This document shows positions 48,781-59,599 of a stretch of 60,000 nt of DNA, in pieces; position 1 is the first letter of the stretch, and each line of letters opens with the position of its first letter. Location: assembly GCA_949358305.1 (NCBI GenBank), contig OX442324.1, positions 2,099,501-2,159,500 on the forward strand. Reading direction: 5' to 3'. This DNA comes from Strigamia acuminata (taxonomy: Eukaryota > Arthropoda > Chilopoda > Geophilomorpha > Linotaeniidae). Both the position numbers and the translations under genes were made by a program. The notes below the pieces were generated by a model. It was given only the letters and a program-made list of their open reading frames with translations, had not been told where the DNA came from and did no database searches.

Positions 48781-50380
48781 AAACAAATTTGGAACCGGGG
48801 TCAGCACCCCGATTGTTAGATTAATGTTTGGGGGTGTCCAATGTGGAAGGTGGCAGCAGTTTGACAGATCAGAATCAGTGACATTTGCATTAGATGGAAT
48901 GAATTCATTTGTCCAAAGGGCTGGCTGGTGGTTTTGCGGGGCCTTGGAGAAAAGTATTAATGGGCCCCTAAAGGAATTTTTTATTGAAAAAGTTATCAAA
49001 TTTTCTTAGAAATTTGAAAGTGTGGGACCCCGGTCTGGGGCCCAAAAAAAAAACGATGTCTGTCCAACTGTGGATCGAAGGAGGGGAAGGAAATGTTGCT
49101 AAGAACTAAAAGAATTGATCATTGGGAAGGCAGGGACTTTGGAACAACCGAAGGAGTGTGGTACAACCGACCGGAAACGTTTTTGGTGAGTATAAGCGAC
49201 TTTTATTACGATTGGCACAGTAAGACATTTATTTATTCTGAATTTCAGGAACGTGTGGAAGTTTTGGACGTTTAAGGAGGACGATAAAACACTTTTTGCA
49301 CCGCGTGCTGATAATTTCTACTCTCATACATGTGCAAGCGCTGAGGGATAGTTGCAGGAAGGTTGTTCCAGACTTATCGACGCTATTTTCGGTATTGGTA
49401 TACATGGCAGGCCGTAAGTAGATGTAAAAGAGGTTGTCGTTTGATGCAAGCAGTTGATCATAAATAACTGGTTTCACATTTCGTTTGCAGTAAACGGCCA
49501 AGTCGATGTCACGCCATTATACCGTTGGAGGGATCATGCGCGCTCAAATAGGCCTGCACTTGCAACTTAGTTCCCAGAATGTCACGCCAAGAGGTTAGTG
49601 GGGGATGGAACCGGACGAAATGCATAAAAAAAATGCGTAAATTAACGGCAGAGTCTATGAACTCGTTAAATGAATCTCGTATTTATGTAAAATGATACTG
49701 CGGCTTTGTAAGGGGGTTGGGGGGTTGTGACAATGAGAAATTCATGTGAGAAAGAATGATAATATTTTTGGGATTTGGGAGGTTTAGAATTAAATCTCGT
49801 GCAAGTGAGATGTGGCTGGGTGAGAGGTAAATGCGAGATTCGGGATTTTGGTGATAAAAATATTGGGGATGGATACGGGAAGGTTGAAAATAGGCATAAT
49901 TGATTGGCGTGGAGGTGACAGCTGGTGGCACAGCATTCGGCATCCTAGTGCTTAATCGCCGCGTGTGAAGCGGATGGGGTGGGAGATGATTTTTAAGTTG
50001 CATAAAGGAAGAGGAAGTAGTAACTACGTCGACAAACGCTTTAAATGCTATAAATTTGAACATTATTAACGGAAGAGAATTGAATGCAGTGCGGGTGGGG
50101 GAGGTAAGGGATGCCTGAGAGAAGATTGGCATTCGTTTGAAGTTTGTTCTTGTGGGATTTGAAGTGATGAAGGGTTGAGGAATGGGTCGAGTTGAGCTTT
50201 GTGGGGAATTGTGATTTGGGTATTTATTAGTAGTACAAAAGTCGGATGTCAGTGGTGCCACCAGGCGCGTAAACTAGAGGGGGTAAATTATTTGGGAGAT
50301 TTGTTTGTTGGATTGAAGTTTTAGGAAATCAGGATCTCGTTGGGACGACATGTTAGGAGAAAATAAATGTTAGGGATGCG
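48781..50380. other. G-rich stretch without a confirmed gene
   Basis: A short open frame at 49093-49190 ends at a good donor (TTTTG|GTGAGT) and would read ..TEGVWYNRPETFL. No partner exon was found, so it is only a weak exon candidate. A 192-codon minus-strand frame (49683-50261) is rich in Pro, Ser, Thr and Asn and looks like a by-product of purine-rich DNA lacking minus-strand stops. Confidence 0.35.
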
Positions 50381-50389
50381 ATTTTAGAA

Positions 50390-51480
50390 GAAAAAGAGGT
50401 GATTGCGACAAAAATATATGAGAAATGTTAAGTTGGGACGAAATTTTATGAGGACAAATTTGGACAATTTTACGAGAAATGGTCAAATTGGGATGTAATT
50501 ACGAGAATAGTTTAATTGGAATGAAATTTTAGAGGTGGTGTCAAGTTATTTCAAAAACTCTGAGGGATGAAAATGTACGAGAAAATATCAAATTGGGACG
50601 AAATTTTATGAAAATATATCATGTTGGGACGAAAATCCGCAAGAACATATCAAGTTTGGACGAAAATTTACGAGAAAATATCGAGTTGGGACGAAAATTT
50701 ACATGAAAATATCAAGTTGGGACGAACATTTACGAGAAAATATCGAGTTGAAACAAAAAATCTGCGGGATGAAAACTTACGAGAAAATATCAAGTTGGGA
50801 CGAAAAATCTGAGGGGTGAAAATTTACGAGAAAATATGAAGTTTGAATGAAACTGTACAAGTAAAGGTCAGGTTGAGACGAAATTTTATGAAAAAAGGTC
50901 GGGGACGAAAATTTACGAGAAAATATCAAGTTGGGACGAAAAATCTGAGGGATAAAAATTTATGATAAAATATCGAGTTGAAACGAAAAATCTGAGTGAT
51001 GAAAATTTACGAGAAAATATCAAGTTAAGACGAAAAATCTGAGTGATGAAAATTTACGAGAAAATATCAAGTTGGGACGAAAAATCTGAGTGATGAAAAT
51101 TTACGAGAAAATATCAAGTTGGGACGAAAAATCTGAGTGATGAAAATTTACGAGAAAATATGAAGCTGGGACGAAAAATCTGAGGGGTGAAAATTTACCA
51201 GAAAATATGAAGTTGGAACGAAATTGTACAAGTTAAGATCAGGTTGAGACGAAATTTTACGAAAAAAGGTCAAGTTGGGAGGAAATTTTACGAGAAAAGG
51301 ACACGTTGAGACGAAGTTTTATGTAAAAAGGTCAAGTTGGGACGAAATATTACGAGAAAAGGTAAAGTTGGAACAAAAAATTTGAGGGATAAAATTTTAC
51401 GAGAAAATATCAAGTTGGGACGGAAATTTCTGAAAAAAAGGTCAAGTTGGAACGAAATTTTACGAGAAAAGATCTCTTGC
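50390..51480. repeat. Minisatellite 2, 31-bp and 47-bp units
   Basis: The basic unit of 31 bp is GGGACGAAAATTTACGAGAA followed by AATATCAAGTT. Between about 50,900 and 51,200 a longer 47-bp form with an inserted ATCTGAGTGATGAAAA is tandemly repeated almost without change. The flanks are decayed copies. Purine-rich strand bias is strong. Open frames across it follow from the repeat. Confidence 0.92.
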
Positions 51481-51754
51481 AGTTTGGCTACTGTTGTTAA
51501 TTACTGCCATATAATTCCGCAGAAACGTTGAAGTCGTAAAAGAATAGAAAATGAGTAAAAACTAAGCAAGATGATTATCCAAAGACGAAAGATAAAAATA
51601 GCCTTGTTAGTAAAATGGCTCGGGTTTTTGTGGTCATGACAATGCTTAGTCAGAAGGAAATGAAATCATATTGGTTTAGAATTTAGCAATCTGGGCGCAC
51701 CTAGGATATAGTTGTAGGCAATTAATTGGTCATAAAGAAAAAACAAAAACAAAA

Positions 51755-52220
51755 TCTATGCCAGAAAGACATTTATTCAATTACAAAATTGAAATGAACA
51801 ATGGACTTGAATTATTCAACTCATTTATTTATTTGTTGAAGTAAAACATTAGAAATTAGATAATATCTGCAGTAAAAAATATGATCAATCAAATATGGTG
51901 CTGTCAAAAACTCTCTTTAGAATTTCTGCTGAGAAAGAAGTCACGAAACTCCAAAACATCTGAACTAGGTTAAGAATAGGGTTTATAGCGAAGTCCAGAA
52001 ATTTCTCTTCTTCTGAAGTAGAAGGATGTGGCTGCTCTGTATAAGCTTCCATACTTTACTTTACGGAAATTAGTGTCGGAATTGAGGGATCCCTTAATTA
52101 AAAAAAAAAAATATATATATAAAAAAGAAGCAATAGTGGGAAAAAAGCGAGATGACTTACCTTTAGTTTAGCCAGGACCTGTGTGTGGCTTGGTTTGAAG
52201 ATTTCGACTGGGAAAGCTGC
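51755..52220 (-). other. Predicted two-exon mini-gene transcript
   Basis: A TATATAAG box (minus strand, 52251-52244) lies about 30 bases before a likely start site near 52220. A leader exon (about 52216-52161) ends at a good donor AAAG|GTAAGT. The second exon begins at 52092 after a long T tract and TTAATTAAG. AATAAA lies at 51777-51772. Promoter, intron, frame and polyA signal are in the right order and spacing for a compact expressed gene. Confidence 0.5.
51885..52052 (-). CDS. 55-residue protein, unrecognised
   Basis: The frame starts MEAYTEQPHPSTSEEEKFLD and continues with a hydrophobic, probably helical segment (FAINPILNLVQMFWSFVTSF), a charged turn SAEILKRVFD and the end STIFD. An in-frame TAA two codons upstream fixes the start. 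There is no signal peptide, so it is likely a small membrane-associated or single-helix protein. A second frame, reading across the splice from the leader exon, stays open for about 58 codons but has no start codon. I do not recognise a family. Confidence 0.45.
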   Translation of the reverse strand: MEAYTEQPHPSTSEEEKFLDFAINPILNLVQMFWSFVTSFSAEILKRVFDSTIFD

Positions 52221-52222
52221 AG

Positions 52223-53790
52223 AACAAATAACAGGAAAATGCACTTATATAAACATTTTAAAGTGAGATAACGTTATAAATTCCGATTTATTGTCTGGCA
52301 GATGAAAGGAATAAATGAAATAAATATTTCCAGATTAGTTAGATAAGTGATCATATAATGGCTGGGGGCAATTAGTGGCAAGATCTGCACGTTTAAATCA
52401 AATTATGTGCATTGTAAACAGTTTGTGTCGAAACTTTAATCTCAAAAAACTTTAAAAACTTTAAAGTTTAACTAAAAAACTAAAAAACTAAAAAAACCTT
52501 GATCCCAAAGTGAGGTCAGGGCCATCCCTTAACCATTGGGCTAAAAGCGCTGCAGCCCATCAGATGATTGGGGAGGGGCAAGGGGCACCTGATATTATTT
52601 TTAGCCTAGGTCTCTTAAAATGTGTAGGAGGGCACTGATTGAGGAAGGTATGATTTTCTTTTGCTAATTTTTTTTTGCAGCTTTCGAAAGGTAAGTTTGA
52701 ATATAAGAATTATGCATTCATGGATATTGCAAATTTAAAATTTAAAATTTATAACAAAAAAAATTTAAAAAATTTAAAAATTCCATACCATTGGACCACA
52801 AAAGGATGGAGTCTGGAGTGGAATTATTTTTGCTAGAAGCAGCAAAAATGGAGGTTTGTTAGAAATTTATTTATTCTTTGAATACTGAAAAATAATTTGG
52901 CAACATTGAAGATTCTTCGATCAAGAGAAAACGCGGGAAATGGTAGGTTGAAATATGAAATATGAAATAAGCAATTGCAAGTTTGCTAAAAATGTAAGAT
53001 TATAAGATAATATATAAATAATCGTCGTAAATTCAGCATGCGAAGATAGGAGCAACACAATGAGGTTAGTCAAATCTTTTGGGTTTGTTTGATCTTTAAA
53101 AAGAGGCAAAAAAATCGCCTGTCAAGTTATGTTAAAGAAGTGTGAAATGTATTAGTGCAAGTGTAAACTGAAGCCAAGCAGAAATTTGCCGGTAAAATGA
53201 AGCAAGTGATAACTGGACTGAACTATAAAATACAAAGCAAGGGCTTCGAACAATGTGATCAAGTTGTGAGCTATTATGGAAAGGGTGTGCTTGGATTTAT
53301 CAGTGATGCATTGTGACCACGTACTGTAAAAGAATTGTTAGAGCAACTGAGACCTATAGCTGTCAGCTTGTACTAGAAGACATCATTTTAATTGTGACTG
53401 CTACTAGAAGTCATCAGGGAAGTTTCTAGAAGTGTTCGATACAGGTAGACATCATTTAATGTTGCAAAACTTGATTGGACTAATCTACAAAACGAAAAGA
53501 ACGACCGATAAGAGTGAGAACTGATCCTTATACAGGTTCTTAATTTGCTTTTACAAGGTTTGGGTATTTCCTGTAAACTGTCTGCCTGTATCACTATCAC
53601 AATTGATTCTTGACATATCGGCTGGACTGATGGACTGCCTTTGCCAATGTTTATATCTGGGCGATGTCATTGCCGTTTTGTTTAACTGACAGATTGTTGC
53701 AACAGTTGTGGATGGATGAAAAACTTTAGTAGAAAGGAATTGTCTACAACGATTGTGAATTTGCGAGAAAATTGTAATTGTATTTTAATA
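52223..53790. other. Stretch without a recognised gene
   Basis: It holds a hAT-like pair of ends (CAGGGCCATCCCTTAACC at 52518 and GGAGGGCACTG ending at 52638, flanks matching 6 of 8). The rest is AT-rich DNA without supported exons. Confidence 0.4.
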
Positions 53791-53794
53791 AAAT

Positions 53795-55830
53795 AACGGA
53801 AGACGGCGATGGAAGACGACGGATGAAGAACCTGTTGCAGTGCAGCTGACTATCTTCACTAATCAGCAGCAAGAATTGAGGTTAGTTGCATGTTTAACAC
53901 TTTAATTACTGATAAAAATAAGCATACGTAAAGTCTGAGGTAGACCAGTACACGTACTTCGTCATTTCTAGTATGTTGCAAGTTTTCAACGCTAGGTGGC
54001 AGTGTTAAATTTTATATCTTAGTTGGACACTGTCATGCCGTTCGTGAATGCTAAGTTTTGACACCAGGTGTCGCTGTTCCATTATAAAGAATTTAGCCAA
54101 GATCTAAAACAGAAAGTATGGAATACTGTTTTTGATGTTTGTTCAGAACAATCCTAATTCTGCCATTTCTTACTCGGATCTCTTTAAAAAGAAGGCTCAC
54201 TTCTGTCCTGTGACTTTGAAAATGAATGCACAGAGAATGGCACATATTATTGAACTCTGCTTAGAAATTGAATGCAACCCTGTTTTTACAGTTTGAATAA
54301 GATAATTTTTTATTCTGCATTCTTGCCAATGTTAGCATTTATTCAAGACTTCCAAGGTTTTTGGCAATCTAATTTGGCCACTTTGGCGCTGTGTTCTTAT
54401 GACTGTTGACAAAAGTGACGTCACACACTCAATACAGTTTAATTTTGATCGTGTAATCTTGTCAGGGTAAAATCGTATATCATAAGAGTAGTTTGTGCCA
54501 AAATTGTGTCTGGATTTTCTACAAATTGAATAAGTCGATTGCTTTTCATTTGTTTAAAGTCTTAAAATTATCTTAAACTCATTGCTAAGGGATAAATGGT
54601 ACAGTGAGGTAATATGACGTCATAATACAAAAAAAAAATTGCAGTATTTTATTTGCAAAACTAAAACCTGCTATTATGTTGGTGCTCTTGACCAGAAACT
54701 AAAGAGTTACTTATTTTTGTTGTTTTTAATAGGATACATAGCCAATTTGTAATCAAATTGTAATCAAATTCTGACTACTGGCTGAACACTTACTATCCTG
54801 AAAACAGTGACAAATGCAATTCAAGGCATCTGGCTTTTAGCATTTGTAGGCAGGTTGAAACAAGATTTTTCTTGCTCCTGGTCTTTCAAAACCCAGTGCA
54901 GGTCCTGAACAAATGTTGCATTGAAGCTAGGAGTTGAAGCACTATTGTGGTTTATTTCATTATATCACCACTATGTGGAGCCACTAAATCATTGAATTGG
55001 CAATCGCCATTTTGAAATATTTTTAGTATAGGTGGCACTGTTTTGAAGCGCTTTTACTAATAATAGTGGAGCTTAAAATTTAAAGAGTGAATTTCTCTTT
55101 TGAAAATGGTCTAATTTATTAACATTTCACCTTGAAATTTACATGACAGATGTATTGTGACAATTTTAACGGTCACAAAAATTTCAGACCGATAAAAGTT
55201 ATTTGAAAAAAATTGTATTCACATTTGACTTTTGTGACAACTGGCACATAGGCTAGTAAACAGAAGGTTAAGTGCATTCAACATTTTTCCTTATTTGCTA
55301 TTCAAAGCAGGATAGGCTGTCATTTTGACAAAGTTTTAAGAAAATGACCACTTATACATGTTTCTGGTGATTGGTATTAGTAGGAAATGAGAGTAGGTTT
55401 ATTTCATTTTGATAGCTTTAATTTTTATCTCTCAGTATAAAAATGAGTGATGGGATCAGGGACATTGTTATTACCTCATTTTTGTGGTACTAAAATCTTG
55501 TAACTGACTACCGGCTGTGTTGCTAAAATAGTGGAAACGATTTTGGATGCACTTGCTGTAAATTAAGAAAAAGGCTCGCTAATTGGTGCTCTGCATATCA
55601 GGGCTCACAAAGTAACAAACTTGTAAGTAATACCAGGCCGAGGAAGATGACCAGTTGATTCCATTTTTGCAATGCAATGGAAGTGTATCCTATGAGTCAT
55701 TCATTACGTGTAGATTTTAGTGCAACTGTTTCAAAGCTGCCAATCAGTAGGAATAATGGGTCACATTGGTAAGTCAAATGTGTCTAGAAGTCTTAGCCAA
55801 TCAAGGTACCCCAGGCTTTAGCACCACTGC
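53795..55830. other. Stretch with one weak exon candidate
   Basis: About 53,803-53,880 can be read as ..TDEEPVAVQLTIFTNQQQEL and ends at a GT site (TTGAG|GTTAGT). This is a weak exon candidate, because its phase does not lead into the better candidate at 56187. Blocks such as CGCTAGGTGGCAG (53991) and ATAGGTGGCACTG (55027) resemble CTCF cores. No gene is supported. Confidence 0.3.
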
Positions 55831-55966
55831 CAGAGCTGGACTAACCCAGTGGGCTATCGGGAATTTCCCGGTGGCTGGCGGCCCGTCCCTGGCCCACTGT
55901 AGCCTGTCCCTGTGGCCCAACCCATCCATATTTCCTGGTACTAAATTTGTACCCAGTCCAGCCCTG
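55831..55966. mobile_element. hAT MITE (GCTGGACTGG family), copy 3, intact with 8-bp duplication
   Basis: Ends are CAGAGCTGGACTAACCC and, in reverse complement, CAGGGCTGGACTGGG. Perfect ACCACTGC octamers flank it (55823-55830 and 55967-55974). It contains the palindrome GGGAAATTCCC in the form GGGAATTTCCC, a strong kappaB-consensus match. Confidence 0.92.
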
Positions 55967-56184
55967 ACCACTGCCAACCTCAGTCGGAGCAGTTAAAGAG
56001 CTGGAAATTACCACATGTTATCACTGAAGGCATTTGAAAAAATGTAATCTGTAAAGACAAACAAATAACACTACTGCTTCCTGTAATGTTTTTTCAGACT
56101 GCATCAACAAATTCTGGTTGTCTTCCCTGCCATTTAATATGAGCAGAAGCAGCTAACCAAAAAATTCTGATTGGCAATGCTTTA

Positions 56185-56353
56185 GGCAAAGGCGGAAAAC
56201 GAGAAAATGCATTGAATGCAATCTCCAGCCACCGAATAGTGAATGTGGACTGTGGCGATCAAACCTTGTTCGTACTCACATTGAGGGCGGATCAGACGGA
56301 GAACTTCTTTTTAGAAGTCCCATCATCAGATCCTCGTCCATTTTCTTCACTAG
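56185..56353 (+). CDS. Orphan coding exon candidate
   Basis: The stretch starts after an acceptor-like GCTTTAG (ending 56184) and ends at ACTAG|GTATGCC. It reads KGGKRENALNAISSHRIVNV, then DCGDQTLFVLTLRADQTENF and FLEVPSSDPRPFSSL without a stop. Alternating hydrophobic residues suggest beta strands, as in a PH-like or propeller fold. I could not identify the family or find neighbouring exons. A second frame is also open here, which weakens the call. Confidence 0.35.
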
Positions 56354-56696
56354 GTATGCCAATACAGTGAAATATCATTACAGTGACTAAGAAAGGCACT
56401 TCTAACAAACTTCTGCACCTGAAAGTACAGCTTTGATGCCATCATACCACACCACTATTGGATTGCAGTGCTTCTGCACCATAAGTCAGTGGATGAATGG
56501 TTTACAAACTAAATCTCACGTGTGTGATCTGATCTTTCCTGGAAAGATGTAGGATCATGGCTGGGATCAATTAACCTTCATTATGAAGTAGAAAAATGGT
56601 GAACAATCAGTCAGGTTCTTAATTCTACTTTATACTCGTTTTATACTATTGCGATGCACATAGATAAAACAATAAGATTGTGATCAATTTACCAAC

Positions 56697-56874
56697 TAAA
56701 CTCTATTCCAAAAAGTATTACAAATACTCCCATTGGTTGGTTGGTTGAGACACTTTAAAAAATCTTCGCACAAGTCTACTGGAATCTGAAAACAGCATCA
56801 TATTCAAGACACAACTGAACTGTGAATCTCCCAACCAATGGGAGTATTTGTAATACTTTTTGGAATAGAGTTTA
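56697..56874. repeat. Perfect 44-bp inverted repeat (fold-back)
   Basis: The arm 56697-56740 (TAAACTCTATTCCAAAAAGT, then ATTACAAATACTCCCATTGG, then TTGG) is exactly reverse-complementary to 56831-56874, with a 90-bp spacer. One further outer base pair matches. No mismatch in 44 bp means the structure is young or maintained. The RNA of either strand would form a long hairpin. Confidence 0.9.
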
Positions 56875-57097
56875 GAGTGGTTCTACTGTATATTGATTTC
56901 CCTTTCAATCGAGAATCAACTAACTTCAGACCAGCTTCAGAAGAAGCTGTTATTGAGAAATAGGATAACCAGTTAGGTTCCACGAAGGAACCAGCAAGTT
57001 TAGCATTAAAAGCAGGTTGCCAGTTAATGTTGGAACCTTTCATTCCATCGGATGGTGCACCATCTTTTAAATGTAGTTATTAACCAGTCAATTTGGC

Positions 57098-57618
57098 AAA
57101 ATGGACGTGGAGAGCTTGGCCGATAATTAAACGGCTTAGATTTGCGAAAGATGCGAATTGCGGTGGTTTTTTCGTGCTGCCATGACAAATTTCATAATTT
57201 ACGCACCACGGAAAATCTGTACTAATACTGCGTGAGAGTGAGGTTGTTTAATTACAAGTCTACGTTGCTAGTTTCCATTGAAATGTTGATAAATTCGGTA
57301 CGCATTGAAATGCATTTTTATTAGTTCTGAAAGACATGTTTCTTATCAGACTTTAATTAAAAAAATTAATGATGTTTGGCCACTAGAGGAACCGGTCTTG
57401 TGAAATTTTGCTGTTACGCAGTATTTCTACAGTGAAATTTGTCATTAAAGTACGTAAGAATGTGCTGGAGTTAGCGTTTTTTGCTTTCTTGCCCATTTTA
57501 TTGTTGTGCCGGGATTCTCATACGGCCATTTGGATCTTCTCGAGTTCTTTATACGTTCTTTAACTGTTGGCGAACACGTTATTACTTGTTAGAGCAAGTA
57601 TTGTAATAAACAATAAGT
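57098..57618. repeat. Dispersed about 520-bp repeat, near-identical copy 2
   Basis: It matches 46286-46808 almost base for base from ATGGACGTGG to AATAAACAATAAGT, in the same orientation 10.8 kb away. Flanks differ on both sides, so the shared unit is defined to within a few bases. It has no coding content. Confidence 0.85.
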
Positions 57619-57619
57619 T

Positions 57620-58345
57620 ATTGAAGTATGGCTAGGCTATAAAGTGCAAAAGTAGCTACAAGACGACACTTATAAGCTTTGCATTAACTTCAGATGGCTA
57701 AACATGATAACAGTTAAGGATGTCTACCAGATGTCATCCATTGACCTGATCTTGACAAGAACTTAAACATTTTATTAGGATTGTTGAAACATTTTATTAT
57801 CAGCTTACTAATGAGATCATGCTACCTTTGCTTGATTTATCCTGCTATTTCTTCATTACACTGATGCAAGTGCAGGCAGATTCAGTGAAAGTCCTAATGC
57901 AAGCCTGACAATAAGGAAAATGTATGACTTATAGCAAACCACAAGGAACAGAGGCAAATTACACTGCCACTGAACTAGAATGTTAAGTATGGTTTGGGCA
58001 GTTCAAGCCATATGTGTAATAAGGGCTGGCTCAAGGTTGATCAGTAGCCTGTGCGATTGTTTTTGTCTGCCCTGTCGGTCACTGTTTTCACTGGTCGTCA
58101 GTGAATTTTGGGCACATTATTGCACCCCATTTGTCTTAGTGTTTTGTGCAGTTGCATTGCTTGATCTTATCTTGAGCCGGCCTTGTGTGTCATATGAAAT
58201 GGCTGATGTCGTGTAAAAATCTACCAGGCCATTTAGCTCAGTGGGCAATGAAGTTACAACAGGATAAATGCATAATCAAACCCAAAGGGATTGCTTGTCC
58301 CCAATGCCTGCAAACAGGATGGCAGAAAGAGCAATGGTTAGATCC
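57620..58345. other. Stretch without a recognised gene; tRNA-like A box
   Basis: A segment at about 58,228-58,285 carries TAGCTCAGTGG, a perfect tRNA box A, and a weak box B (AATCAAACCC). It may be the remnant of a tRNA-derived SINE. Nothing else was recognised. Confidence 0.3.
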
Positions 58346-58349
58346 TTAG

Positions 58350-59110
58350 TTGTTCAGAATAATCGAATGCTTAGAATCAGACAATACAGATGATAAATTA
58401 AGGACAACTTTACCAAACTGTTTTGCTCTACAAAGAGCAGATTTTACATTCGACAAGAACGGGGTGTTGATTAAGTCCAATATATTCTTAGAAGAGGGTA
58501 AGACTCAAAACTTATGTTTCCACATCACTGCACTGTACTTCTACTGCCTACAGTTGGTTTATCATCACCAAACCGCTGGTTATAAAGGAAGACGTCACCT
58601 TTTGACATCTAAAACGTGCTTACTATTGCCATGGTATGCACAAAGATGCAAGGAATCACACATTATTTAGTGCGATCAGTGACAAAAATGCAAACCTATA
58701 CGAAGAAAATTTCAAGGTTTGTTGATGATTCCTATCTCACTAGATTTAGGTTGATTCAAAGCATTAACATTGACTTGATGGATCCCAAAGTCCACAAAAA
58801 AACCTAGATACTTCTTAGTCTTTATAGGTTATGCAACTGGATGGATTGATACAGCACCATTCCATACTGCATCCATCCTAAAGCACTTTTTTAACACATG
58901 GATGTCATTGGCGTCCAATGTCTCAGATATACAAGTATATATGAGCAGTTTTGTAGGGATGCAGGGATAAATCTCCTAAAGACAACTTATCAACCTCAAT
59001 CTAATTTTACAGACGGAGTGAATAGGAGAATTGAGTTGACTTTTTGATGCCATTTTTTCAATGCTGTTTTGTAGACTGGGTTGCTTTGCTCTCGCGACAG
59101 TAATTGTTAA
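58350..59110 (+). pseudogene. Broken Ty3/gypsy-like integrase fragment
   Basis: Reading frames in this stretch, interrupted by stops and frame changes, resemble the integrase part of a Ty3/gypsy-type pol polyprotein. There is a zinc-binding-like HHQTAGYKGRRHL, a core-like stretch with FLVFIGYATGWIDTAPFHT, and later TTYQPQSNF, which recalls the usual TPYHPQ motif near the end of the core. No long terminal repeats, reverse transcriptase or gag were seen. The piece is a decayed relic and cannot be active. Confidence 0.65.
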
Positions 59111-59480
59111 AGAATCGACCTGATTGGAGAAACGGCGTCAACAAAATGACCAGGAAATAAGAGAAAAGTTAGGTAAAAATTAAAACAAACAAAAAGAATG
59201 AGTAAGTTTTATAAGGCAGTAGGCCATAAACTATCATAAACAACTCCAAAAAGTTTCAAGTCGTTATTGCAACCTATTTTTGGTTTTTACAATAAAATTT
59301 TAATTTCCATTTATTTGTAAAATCCAAAAAATAAACTATTATACGAACAGCCAGAGAAACGAAATGAATTAGCCAACCCACGGATAACCAAAGGGTTTTG
59401 TTGTTAATTTAAAAAAATTAAGTTTTGATATTTTATAATAATTTATAGTTAACTGTTCCATTTTTTAACAAAAAAATTAA
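59111..59480. other. AT-rich stretch, no feature seen
   Basis: Nothing recognisable lies between the retroelement relic and the tRNA-like sequence. LTR-like boundaries were looked for and not found. Confidence 0.4.
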
Positions 59481-59490
59481 ATACGAAGTG

Positions 59491-59593
59491 TTCCCCAGGT
59501 AGGGCTTGAACCCACAAGTTATAAGTATTACGGAGTATAAGATAAGTACGGTGTGCTAACCAATTATGCACTGACCAATTATGCCCCTGGAGA
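59491..59593 (-). tRNA. tRNA-Ile(UAU)-like sequence with doubled D-arm (likely pseudogene)
   Basis: On the minus strand, acceptor halves TCTCCAG and CTGGGGA pair with one wobble. The T-arm GTGGGTTCAAGCCCTAC contains a perfect box B. Between them the D-arm occurs twice (GCATAATTGGTCAGT then GCATAATTGGTTAGC), so the molecule is 103 nt. After it, CTTATC would place TAT at the anticodon, but C follows instead of a purine. An intron-like stretch lies behind. tRNA-Ile(UAU) genes carry introns in many animals. The doubled D-arm and odd loop suggest a pseudogene or a tRNA-derived repeat. Confidence 0.5.
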
Positions 59594-59599
59594 CGTGCA

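Noticed and set aside
49683-50261. 192-codon minus-strand open frame
   Set aside because: Low-complexity Pro/Ser/Thr/Asn composition caused by purine-rich plus-strand DNA. No splice, promoter or family support.
47680-51480. CRISPR-like array of about 31-bp repeats
   Set aside because: The repeats are directly tandem with no unique spacers, and the genome is eukaryotic.
50621-51531. Repeated-sequence open frames in minisatellite 2
   Set aside because: They follow from the 31-bp and 47-bp units. Neither period is a multiple of three, so no frame is kept along the array.
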